NCBI GenBank assembly: GCA_944320195.1
Contig: CALUGP010000021.1
Coordinates: 1-42,537 of the forward strand
Direction of reading: 5' to 3'
DNA: 42,537 nucleotides
Source of the DNA: an uncultured Prevotella sp.
Lineage (GTDB): Bacteria; Bacteroidota; Bacteroidia; Bacteroidales; Bacteroidaceae
Shown here: positions 34,475 to 42,537 of the stretch, piece by piece
How the letters are laid out: every line of letters starts with the position of its first letter
Position numbering within the stretch: position 1 is the first letter of the stretch
Translations under genes and position numbers: made by a program
The notes under the pieces: model-generated
Told to the model about the DNA's origin: nothing
The model's input: only the letters and a program-made list of their open reading frames with translations
Databases searched by the model: none

Positions 34475-35707
34475 ATGAAATACAAACTATTGGTTCTCGA
34501 CGTAGACGGGACACTACTGAACAATGAGAAGGAAATCAGCAAGCGCACGCTTGCGGCCTTGCTGAAAGTGCAACACATGGGAATACGCATCGTGCTGGCC
34601 TCGGGCAGGCCCACGTCCGGCATAATGCCTTTCGCAAAGGCGCTGGAGCTGGGCAACTTCGGCGGCTACATATTGTCTTACAACGGCTGCCAGGTGATCA
34701 AGGCAGACACGGGAGAGGTGATGTTCGAGCGCCGCATCAATCCCGAGCAGATTCCTTACCTGGAGAAAAAGTCGCGCAAGAACGGCTTTTCCATATTCAC
34801 TTACCATGACGACTACATCCTTACGGACAACGCCGACGACCTGCACATCCGCAAGGAGGCGTGGCTCAACCACCTGAAGATAATGGAAGAGCCTGAATTC
34901 TCGATCGCGATAGACTTCGCCCCGTGCAAGTGCGTGCTGGTGAGCGACGATTATGAAGCCCTGCGCGGACTTGAAAACCACTGGAAGAGGCGGCTGGCCG
35001 GAGTGCTCGACGTGTTCCCGTCGGAGCCGTATTTCCTCGAGGTTGTGCCATGCGGTGTGGACAAGGCCAACACCTTGGCTCTGCTCATGGATCAGCTTGG
35101 CGTAAAGCGTGAGGAGGTGATAGCCATCGGCGACGGCGTGGCCGACGTGACGATGCTGCAGCTGGCAGGCAAGAGCGTTGCCATGGGGCATGCGCCAGAC
35201 TCGGTGAAGATATGCGCCGACTATGTGACGGCGTCAAACGACGAGGACGGCGTGGCCCAGGCCGTCGAGAAACTTATCCTTTCGGAGGTGCATGCGTCAG
35301 AGATTCCGCTCGACTTGCTCAACGCCCAGGCCAAGCACGCGCTGATGGGCAACCTCGGAATACAGTACACCTACGCCTCGCCCGACCGCATAGAGGCCAC
35401 CATGCCCGTAGACGAGCGCACGCGCCAGCCGTTCGGCATCCTGCACGGTGGCGCAACGCTGGCCTTGGCGGAGACCGTGGCCGGCCTCGGCTCGATGGTG
35501 ACTTGCCAGCCAGACGAGATTGTCGTGGGCATGCAGGTAAGCGGAAACCACGTATCCTCGGCCCACGAGGGCGACACGGTGCGCGCCGTCGGCACGGTAG
35601 TACACCGCGGACGCTCGTCGCATGTGTGGAACGTCGATGTGTTCACCTCCACCAACAAGCTCGTGTCGAGCATCCGCGTGGTGAACAGCATAATGAAGAA
35701 GAGGTGA
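34475..35707 (+). CDS. HAD phosphatase (Cof type) fused to a MenI-like hotdog thioesterase
   Basis: Two enzymes in one 410-residue chain. Residues about 1-270 are a Cof-type HAD phosphatase: DVDGT with nucleophile D9 and acid/base D11, motif II LASGRP, and motif IV IGDGVADVTM. The usual GDGxND asparagine is alanine here. Residues about 280-410 are a hotdog acyl-CoA thioesterase: FGILHGGATLALAET carries H324 and E333, spaced nine apart as in E. coli MenI (DHNA-CoA thioesterase), and a closing GRSSHVWNVDVF strand follows. The thioesterase half may serve menaquinone synthesis and the HAD half may act on a sugar phosphate or on a quinone-pathway phosphate. These substrates are inferred. It is cytosolic. 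Confidence 0.88.
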   Translation: MKYKLLVLDVDGTLLNNEKEISKRTLAALLKVQHMGIRIVLASGRPTSGIMPFAKALELGNFGGYILSYNGCQVIKADTGEVMFERRINPEQIPYLEKKSRKNGFSIFTYHDDYILTDNADDLHIRKEAWLNHLKIMEEPEFSIAIDFAPCKCVLVSDDYEALRGLENHWKRRLAGVLDVFPSEPYFLEVVPCGVDKANTLALLMDQLGVKREEVIAIGDGVADVTMLQLAGKSVAMGHAPDSVKICADYVTASNDEDGVAQAVEKLILSEVHASEIPLDLLNAQAKHALMGNLGIQYTYASPDRIEATMPVDERTRQPFGILHGGATLALAETVAGLGSMVTCQPDEIVVGMQVSGNHVSSAHEGDTVRAVGTVVHRGRSSHVWNVDVFTSTNKLVSSIRVVNSIMKKR

Positions 35708-35723
35708 GGCTTTTTGCCGGTAA

Positions 35724-36905
<1,182 letters not shown>

Positions 36906-36906
36906 G

Positions 36907-36980
36907 AATTAAGAGTTAAGAATTAAGAAAACATGCAAGTTGCAGCCAAAGCATATTTTCTTAATTCTTAACTCTTAATT
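36907..36980. terminator. AT-rich perfect inverted repeat after trpS
   Basis: Bases 36907-36931 are the exact reverse complement of 36956-36980 (25 bp), with a 24-base loop. The left arm is part of a tandem 14-base direct repeat TTAAGAATTAAGAG (36902-36929). The stem is almost all A/T, so it could be an AT-rich terminator or a dispersed repeat. Confidence 0.55.
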
Positions 36981-37016
36981 TCAGAACTTTCACCTTAATT
37001 ATATAAATAACGACAA

Positions 37017-37331
37017 ATGGAAAATAACAACAAACAAGGTCAGTTTCAAATAGAGCTGCCACAAGACGTGGCGCAAGGGGAGTATGCCAACTTCGCGATA
37101 ATAACCCATTCGAGTTCAGACTTCATACTGGATTTCGCACGCATCTTGCCCGGAGTGCCGAAGGCAATGGTGAAGTCGCGTGTGATATTGGCTCCCGAGC
37201 ATGCGAAGCGTCTTTTGATGGCCCTTAAGGACAATATTGTGAGGTATGAAAATGCTTTCGGACAGATCAAGCTGCCACAACAGGAAAAGGGTACGATAGC
37301 TCCTTTCAACATCAACAAGGGCGAGGCTTGA
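37017..37331 (+). CDS. DUF3467 protein
   Basis: A 104-residue cytosolic protein of the DUF3467 family, function unknown. Recognisable features are EYANFAIITHSSSDFILDFA, then RILPGVPKAMVKSRVILAPE and the helix HAKRLLMALKDNIVRYENAFG. In Bacteroidota, as I recall, this gene usually lies between rpoC and rpsL, which suggests a role linked to transcription or ribosome production. Here it keeps its place upstream of rpsL but has lost contact with rpoC. A separate promoter (37550-37557) lies between it and rpsL. An upstream promoter for this gene itself was not identified. Confidence 0.85.
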   Translation: MENNNKQGQFQIELPQDVAQGEYANFAIITHSSSDFILDFARILPGVPKAMVKSRVILAPEHAKRLLMALKDNIVRYENAFGQIKLPQQEKGTIAPFNINKGEA

Positions 37332-37639
37332 CGGCTGTAGGCCATGCTGTTCGTGGCTTTTCGCTGCCAGATTTGTGATGTGGGGTTTTCAGCCGGGTTA
37401 TGGCAAAATGACAGATGAAACATTCGCAAATGACACGTTATTGAAATATTGCAAGTTAATTAATTTTAATAAAGTCTATATTATTTGAAAAATCAAGTGA
37501 TATAGGCTTTCGTGATTCTTTATAATTAGGTACTTTGAATATTTATTCGTACCTTTGCAGCCCAAATACGGCTTGTGTCCGAGCCGTGCATATTAGTCTG
37601 ACAATAACAAAAATAATATATAACTAAAAATTAACAACA
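37332..37639. other. Upstream region of the rpsL operon
   Basis: About 300 bases, AT-rich from 37420 onward. It contains a -7 box TACCTTTG (37550-37557) without a clear TTTG at standard spacing, then a 7-pair leader hairpin (ACGGCTT, 37568-37574, with GAGCCGT, 37581-37587) at the expected 5' end of the mRNA. No gene seen. Confidence 0.65.
37550..37557 (+). promoter_or_regulatory. rpsL: -7 box of the rpsL operon promoter
   Basis: TACCTTTG followed by GCAGCC, the same -7 context as in the tRNA promoter at 10894-10906. It should start transcription near 37564, some 75 bases before rpsL. Confidence 0.6.
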
Positions 37640-38020
37640 ATGCCTACAATTCAACAATTGGTAAGAAAGGGTAGAAAGGCGCTTGTTGACAAGAGCAAAT
37701 CGCCGGCTTTGGACTCATGTCCCCAGCGTCGTGGCGTATGTGTTCGTGTGTACACAACAACCCCGAAGAAACCTAATTCGGCAATGCGTAAGGTTGCCCG
37801 TGTCCGTTTGACAAACCAGAAGGAAGTGAACTCTTACATACCGGGAGAGGGACACAACCTTCAGGAACACTCAATCGTGCTTGTGCGTGGCGGTCGTGTG
37901 AAAGACCTGCCTGGTGTACGTTATCACATCGTACGTGGAACTCTTGATACCGCAGGTGTGGCAAACCGTACTCAGCGTCGTTCCAAGTATGGTGCAAAGC
38001 GTCCTAAGGCTAAGAAATAA
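37640..38020 (+). CDS. rpsL: 30S ribosomal protein S12
   Basis: S12 sits at the decoding centre and affects accuracy. The 126-residue protein has the two signature loops [14 protein letters not shown] and [13 protein letters not shown]. The lysines that change in streptomycin-resistant mutants are unchanged in both loops, so no S12-based resistance is predicted. It opens the rpsL-rpsG-fusA-rpsJ group. Confidence 0.98.
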   Translation: MPTIQQLVRKGRKALVDKSKSPALDSCPQRRGVCVRVYTTTPKKPNSAMRKVARVRLTNQKEVNSYIPGEGHNLQEHSIVLVRGGRVKDLPGVRYHIVRGTLDTAGVANRTQRRSKYGAKRPKAKK

Positions 38021-38156
38021 TAAGATTAAGGACACAAAAGACATTTTATATTAAACGTTTTGCTGGAGATTTGTCATAAAGGTTGAGTAAGTGTTTCCGG
38101 AGGGAAAACTGAAGAACAAGTGAACAGCCCCATGCAGAATTAATTTCAAAAAAGAA

Positions 38157-38633
38157 ATGAGAAAAGCAAAACCAAAGAAGCGCGTGATCCTGCCGGATCC
38201 CGTCTACAATGACCAGAAGGTCTCGAAATTTGTCAATCATTTGATGTATGACGGAAAGAAGAATACATCTTATGAGATTTTCTACAAAGCATTGGACACC
38301 GTAAAGGAGAAGATGGCTAACGAGGAAAAGTCCGCTCTTGAGATATGGAAGGCCGCCCTCGACAACATAACTCCGCAGGTGGAGGTTAAGAGCCGCCGTA
38401 TCGGTGGTGCGACGTTCCAGGTGCCTACGGAAATCCGTCCTGACCGTAAGGAGAGCATCTCGATGAAGAACATGATCAACTTCGCACGCAAGCGCGGCGG
38501 CAAGACCATGGCTGACAAGCTGGCTGCCGAGATCATGGACGCTTACAACAACCAGGGCGGCGCCTTCAAGCGTAAGGAAGACATGCACCGCATGGCTGAG
38601 GCTAACCGCGCATTCGCTCACTTCAGGTTTTAA
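38157..38633 (+). CDS. rpsG: 30S ribosomal protein S7
   Basis: S7 organises the head of the 30S subunit. The 158-residue protein starts [20 protein letters not shown] and has the conserved [20 protein letters not shown] segment and C-terminal [15 protein letters not shown]. It lies 136 bases after rpsL. The spacer contains a small hairpin around TTTCC-GGAG-GGAAA near 38092-38110, a possible S7 control site, though that is speculation. fusA follows 22 bases later. Confidence 0.98.
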   Translation: MRKAKPKKRVILPDPVYNDQKVSKFVNHLMYDGKKNTSYEIFYKALDTVKEKMANEEKSALEIWKAALDNITPQVEVKSRRIGGATFQVPTEIRPDRKESISMKNMINFARKRGGKTMADKLAAEIMDAYNNQGGAFKRKEDMHRMAEANRAFAHFRF

Positions 38634-38655
38634 ACATAGTTAGGTAAAAAGAAAC

Positions 38656-40773
38656 ATGGCAAAGCAAGACTTACATTTGACTCGCAACATCGGCATCATG
38701 GCCCACATCGATGCCGGTAAGACGACAACTTCGGAGCGTATCCTTTATTACACGGGTAAGACTCACAAGATCGGCGAGGTTCATGACGGTGCTGCCACAA
38801 TGGACTGGATGGCTCAGGAGCAAGAGCGTGGTATAACCATCACGTCTGCCGCCACCACGTGCTATTGGCATTATGACAACAAGCAGTTCAAGATAAACTT
38901 GATCGACACTCCGGGACACGTTGACTTTACGGCTGAAGTGGAGCGCTCTTTGCGCGTGCTTGACGGCGCTGTCGCTACATATTGCGCAGTGGGCGGCGTT
39001 CAGCCCCAGTCGGAGACTGTGTGGCGCCAGGCTGACAAGTACAATGTCCCACGTCTTGGATATGTGAACAAGATGGACCGTTCCGGCGCTGACTATTTCG
39101 ATGTCCTCCGCCAGATGAAGGAGGTTCTCGGCGCAAATCCCGTTTCTCTTGTTATTCCTATCGGTAGCGAAGAAACTTTCAAAGGCATAGTGGATCTTAT
39201 AAAGATGAAGGCTATCATATGGCATGACGAGACTCAGGGCGCAGAGTTCGAGATTGATGACATTCCGGCAGACCTCAAGGATGAGGCCGAGGAGTGGAGG
39301 GGCAAGCTGCTTGAAAGCGCTGCTGAGTTCGACGAGGCTCTGATGGAGAAGTATTTTGACGATCCTAACACCATTACGGAGGAAGAGGTGATAGCTGCGA
39401 TACGCAAGGGAACGCTGGCTATGCAGTGCACTCCTATGCTCTGCGGATCTTCATTCAAGAACAAGGGCGTGCAGACGTTGCTTGACTATGTCTGCGCATT
39501 CCTGCCTTCTCCGCTTGACACTCCTAATATTGTCGGCACAAATCCGACGACAGGAGAAGAGGAAGATCGTAAGCCGTCTGAGGATGCGCCTACATCTGCG
39601 CTCGCATTCAAGATTGCTACTGACCCGTATGTCGGCCGTCTCGTGTTCTTCCGCGTTTATTCAGGCAAGGTTGAGGCCGGATCATATGTTTACAACACAC
39701 GTTCGGGCAAGAAAGAGCGCGTGAGCCGCTTGTTCCAGATGAACTCAAACAAGCAGGTGCCTATGGAGGTTATTGATGCCGGTGATATTGGCGCGGGCGT
39801 TGGTTTCAAGGATATCCGTACAGGTGACACGTTGTGTGACGAGGCACATCCGATTGTGCTTGAGTCAATAAGCTTCCCGGATCCTGTTATCGGTATTGCA
39901 GTTGAGCCGAAGAGCCAGGCTGACGTTGACAAGTTGGGCATCGGTCTTGCAAAACTCGCAGAGGAAGATCCTACTTTCACTGTGCATACCGACGAGCAGA
40001 GCGGCCAGACCGTAATCTCAGGTATGGGTGAGCTTCACCTTGACATCATCCTCGACCGCTTGAAGAGAGAATTCAAGGTTGAGTGCAACCAAGGCAAGCC
40101 ACAGGTTAACTACAAAGAGGCCATTACAAAGACTGTCAACCTGCGTGAGGTTTACAAGAAGCAGAGCGGTGGCCGTGGTAAGTTTGCCGATATCATTGTA
40201 AACGTTGGTCCTATTGACGAGGATTACAAGGAAGGCGGATTGCAGTTTGTCAATGAAGTTAAGGGTGGTAACATTCCTAAGGAATTCATACCTTCAGTCC
40301 AGAAGGGATTTGAGACTGCGATGAAGAGTGGCGTGCTTGGTGGCTATCCTATGGACAGCTTGAAAGTTACGTTGCTTGACGGTTCTTTCCACCCCGTAGA
40401 CTCTGACCAGTTGTCGTTCGAGATCGCTGCGATCAATGCTTATAAGAATGCTTGCGTTAAAGCAGGCCCTGTGCTGATGGAGCCTATAATGAAACTTGAG
40501 GTGGTAACACCTGAAGAGAACATGGGTGATGTCATTGGCGACCTGAACAAGCGTCGTGGCCAGGTTGAAGGCATGGACGAGACACGTAGTGGTGCACGTA
40601 TTGTCAAGGCAATGGTTCCGCTGGCAGAGATGTTCGGATATGTAACAGCTCTCCGTACCATCACTTCTGGACGCGCGACAAGCTCTATGGAGTATGACCA
40701 CCACGCAGCAGTTTCAAGTTCGATCGCTAAGACAGTTCTTGAGGAAATCAAGGGACGCGTAGACTTGGTATAA
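38656..40773 (+). CDS. fusA: Elongation factor G
   Basis: Catalyses translocation and, with RRF, ribosome recycling. The 705-residue protein has the P-loop AHIDAGKT (16-23), switch [16 protein letters not shown]3 DTPGHVDF and G4 NKMDR, followed by domains II-V ([14 protein letters not shown] is in the domain III area; the end is a domain V fold). No fusidic acid resistance change was assessed. It is in the standard place after rpsG. Confidence 0.98.
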   Translation: MAKQDLHLTRNIGIMAHIDAGKTTTSERILYYTGKTHKIGEVHDGAATMDWMAQEQERGITITSAATTCYWHYDNKQFKINLIDTPGHVDFTAEVERSLRVLDGAVATYCAVGGVQPQSETVWRQADKYNVPRLGYVNKMDRSGADYFDVLRQMKEVLGANPVSLVIPIGSEETFKGIVDLIKMKAIIWHDETQGAEFEIDDIPADLKDEAEEWRGKLLESAAEFDEALMEKYFDDPNTITEEEVIAAIRKGTLAMQCTPMLCGSSFKNKGVQTLLDYVCAFLPSPLDTPNIVGTNPTTGEEEDRKPSEDAPTSALAFKIATDPYVGRLVFFRVYSGKVEAGSYVYNTRSGKKERVSRLFQMNSNKQVPMEVIDAGDIGAGVGFKDIRTGDTLCDEAHPIVLESISFPDPVIGIAVEPKSQADVDKLGIGLAKLAEEDPTFTVHTDEQSGQTVISGMGELHLDIILDRLKREFKVECNQGKPQVNYKEAITKTVNLREVYKKQSGGRGKFADIIVNVGPIDEDYKEGGLQFVNEVKGGNIPKEFIPSVQKGFETAMKSGVLGGYPMDSLKVTLLDGSFHPVDSDQLSFEIAAINAYKNACVKAGPVLMEPIMKLEVVTPEENMGDVIGDLNKRRGQVEGMDETRSGARIVKAMVPLAEMFGYVTALRTITSGRATSSMEYDHHAAVSSSIAKTVLEEIKGRVDLV

Positions 40774-40782
40774 GTCAAAACA

Positions 40783-40838
40783 AAGAGAGTGAGGCGTCGC
40801 GTTAGCGAATGACTCTTAACGGGCGTACCTCCTCTCTT
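40783..40838 (+). promoter_or_regulatory. Structured leader upstream of rpsJ
   Basis: AAGAGAG (40783-40789) pairs with CTCTCTT (40832-40838), then after a single bulged T GAGG (40791-40794) pairs with CCTC (40828-40831), and CGTTA (40800-40804) pairs with TAACG (40817-40821) nearer the tip. There is no T-run, so it is not an intrinsic terminator. It is a candidate ribosomal-protein leader for the S10 operon. Confidence 0.5.
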
Positions 40839-40867
40839 CCATAATATTAATTGAATTTAAAGTAACT

Positions 40868-41173
40868 ATGAGTCAGAAAATCAGAATCAAGCTGAAGTCA
40901 TACGACCACAAGTTGGTAGACAAGTCAGCAGAGAAAATTGTAAAGGCCGTTAAGGCGACAGGTGCGATTGTAAGCGGTCCTATTCCATTGCCCACACACA
41001 AGCGCATTTACACCGTGAACCGCAGTACGTTCGTAAACAAGAAAGCGCGTGAGCAGTTCCAACTCAGTGATTACAAGCGTCTTATTGACATTTATAGCTC
41101 TACGGCAAAAACTGTGGACGCTCTGATGAAGCTTGAATTGCCAAGCGGTGTGGAAGTTGAAATAAAAGTATAG
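40868..41173 (+). CDS. rpsJ: 30S ribosomal protein S10
   Basis: S10 is part of the 30S head and also acts as NusE in antitermination. The 101-residue protein has the usual start [20 protein letters not shown] and the loop [20 protein letters not shown]. It is 24 bases before rplC and opens the S10-type ribosomal gene group. Confidence 0.98.
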   Translation: MSQKIRIKLKSYDHKLVDKSAEKIVKAVKATGAIVSGPIPLPTHKRIYTVNRSTFVNKKAREQFQLSDYKRLIDIYSSTAKTVDALMKLELPSGVEVEIKV

Positions 41174-41197
41174 TTTTTAATTTTAATATTAATTGAA

Positions 41198-41812
41198 ATG
41201 CCAGGATTAATTGGAAGAAAAATCGGAATGACATCCGTTTTCAGTGCCGACGGCAAGAATGTGCCGTGCACTGTTATCGAAGCTGGTCCTTGTGTTGTAA
41301 CTCAGGTGAAGACTGTCGAGAAAGATGGCTATAAGGCTGTTCAGCTTGGTTTCGGCGAAGCCAAGGAAAAGAACACCACCAAGCCTATGCAGGGAGTTTT
41401 CAAGAAAGCCGGTACAACACCGAAGAGACACTTGGCCGAGTTCAAGTTTGACGAAGAGTACAACCTTGGTGACACAATCACCGTTGACATCTTCAGCGAC
41501 GCAACTTTCGTTGACGTTGTGGGAACGTCAAAGGGTAAAGGTTTCCAGGGCGTAATGAAACGTCATGGCTTCGGTGGTGTAGGCCAGAGCACCCACGGTC
41601 AGGACGACAGAGCCCGTAAGCCGGGATCTATCGGCGCATGTTCTTATCCCGCCAAAGTTTTCAAGGGAATGCGCATGGCCGGACAGATGGGAGGCGACAG
41701 AGTTACTACCCAGAATCTCAGAGTTTTAAAAGTTATACCGGAGCATAACCTCATCCTTGTGAAAGGTAGTGTTGCTGGTTGCAAAGGTTCAACCGTTTTA
41801 ATTGAGAAATAA
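41198..41812 (+). CDS. rplC: 50S ribosomal protein L3
   Basis: L3 is an early assembly protein of the 50S subunit that reaches close to the peptidyl transferase centre. The 204-residue protein starts [19 protein letters not shown] and includes the loop [20 protein letters not shown], which contacts rRNA near the active site. Its stop TAA shares one base with the ATG of rplD (TAATG), so translation is probably coupled. Confidence 0.98.
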   Translation: MPGLIGRKIGMTSVFSADGKNVPCTVIEAGPCVVTQVKTVEKDGYKAVQLGFGEAKEKNTTKPMQGVFKKAGTTPKRHLAEFKFDEEYNLGDTITVDIFSDATFVDVVGTSKGKGFQGVMKRHGFGGVGQSTHGQDDRARKPGSIGACSYPAKVFKGMRMAGQMGGDRVTTQNLRVLKVIPEHNLILVKGSVAGCKGSTVLIEK

Positions 41813-42441
41813 TGGAAATTAACGTATTAAATATCAAAGGTGAGGACACTGGGAGAAAGGTTACGTTAAACGAATCTGTCTTCGGTATTGAACCTAACGA
41901 CCACGTTATATATCTTGACGTTAAGCGTTATATGGCTGCTCAGCGCCAGGGTACAGCTAAGGCAAAGGAAAGAAGCGAGCATGCTGGCTCAACTCGCAAG
42001 CTCGGACGCCAGAAGGGCGGCGGCGGTGCTCGTCGTGGCGACATCAACTCTCCGTTGCTTAAAGGCGGTGGTCGAGTATTCGGTCCTAAGCCTCGCGATT
42101 ACAGCATAAAGATTAATCATAAGACAACGGTTCTTGCACGTAAAAGCGCATTGTCATATAAGGCAAAAGAGAATGCCATTGTAGTTGTTGAAGATTTCAG
42201 TTTCGACGCTCCTAAGACAAAAGATTTTATAAATATCACTAAAAATCTTAAAGTTGACGGTAAGAAGCTGCTCTTCCTTTTGCCGGAAGCAAATAAAAAC
42301 GTATATTTGTCGGCTCGTAATTTGCAGCGCACTCATGTCATGCCTGCCGCTACACTTAATACCTATAAGGTGTTGGATGCAGATGTGCTTGTCATGACAG
42401 AGAACTCGCTGAAGGCAATCGACGAAATCTTAAACAAGTAA
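41812..42441 (+). CDS. rplD: 50S ribosomal protein L4
   Basis: L4 lines the exit tunnel and in E. coli represses the S10 operon. The 209-residue protein has the basic tunnel loop [20 protein letters not shown] followed by [15 protein letters not shown], and the C-terminal domain ends [11 protein letters not shown]. The first base overlaps the rplC stop. It is followed 16 bases later by rplW. Confidence 0.97.
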   Translation: MEINVLNIKGEDTGRKVTLNESVFGIEPNDHVIYLDVKRYMAAQRQGTAKAKERSEHAGSTRKLGRQKGGGGARRGDINSPLLKGGGRVFGPKPRDYSIKINHKTTVLARKSALSYKAKENAIVVVEDFSFDAPKTKDFINITKNLKVDGKKLLFLLPEANKNVYLSARNLQRTHVMPAATLNTYKVLDADVLVMTENSLKAIDEILNK

Positions 42442-42457
42442 GAAGGAGAAAAGTATT

Positions 42458-42537
42458 ATGGCATTTATCATAAAACCGTTGGTCACTGAGAAGATGACCA
42501 AGATTACAGACAAGTGGCCTAACCGCTACGGCTTCAT
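42458..42537 (+). CDS. rplW: 50S ribosomal protein L23 (start only)
   Basis: The first 26 codons of L23, cut by the window end. MAFIIKPLVTEKMTKITDKW is the usual start of Bacteroidota L23, and it sits directly after rplD with a good AGAAGGAG ribosome-binding site. Confidence 0.92.
   Translation, partial: MAFIIKPLVTEKMTKITDKWPNRYGF

Overview
The window is from a Bacteroidales chromosome, most likely a member of the Prevotellaceae. Three things point there. The promoters follow the Bacteroidota pattern: a -7 box TAnnTTTG, often with TTTG 19-20 bases upstream. The gene order rpsU-xerC-hpf-tRNAs-tuf-tRNA-Trp-secE-nusG-rplKAJL-rpoBC, and later DUF3467-rpsL-rpsG-fusA-rpsJ-rplC-rplD-rplW, is the Bacteroidota arrangement. 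The carbohydrate enzymes and their C-terminal tails resemble those of Prevotella.

Layout. Bases 1-5400 hold ordinary housekeeping genes: der (ribosome assembly GTPase), two small exported hypothetical proteins, malate dehydrogenase and an aminopeptidase P. Bases 5400-9300 are an accessory stretch. It starts with about 950 bases of noncoding, inverted-repeat-rich DNA. A four-gene cassette follows: a four-helix membrane protein, a DUF1573 lipoprotein, a lipoprotein with a C-terminal eight-cysteine domain resembling the myxobacterial bacteriocin fulvocin C, and a second copy of the membrane protein. The two transcription units of this cassette have near-duplicate promoters and each is followed by a copy of the same palindromic repeat. 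This is the most unusual part of the window.

Bases 9300-24000 carry the translation/transcription cluster: rpsU, xerC-like recombinase, hpf, four tRNAs, tuf, tRNA-Trp, secE, nusG, rplK, rplA, rplJ, rplL, rpoB and rpoC. An attenuator-like hairpin lies before rpoB and a perfect 24-bp palindrome lies after rpoC. Bases 24000-37000 are a non-ribosomal block separating rpoC from DUF3467-rpsL: a minus-strand pectin pair (PL1 pectate lyase and CE8 pectin methylesterase), a YbdG-type MscS channel, a GH3 beta-xylosidase-like lipoprotein, a HAD phosphatase fused to a MenI-like thioesterase, and trpS. Bases 37000-42537 resume the ribosomal cluster (DUF3467, rpsL, rpsG, fusA, rpsJ, rplC, rplD, partial rplW).

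At least six intergenic copies of a palindromic repeat with the core GGCCGTC lie between genes and look like mobile bidirectional terminators. All function calls come from reading the translated sequence and recalled family knowledge; no database search was run.
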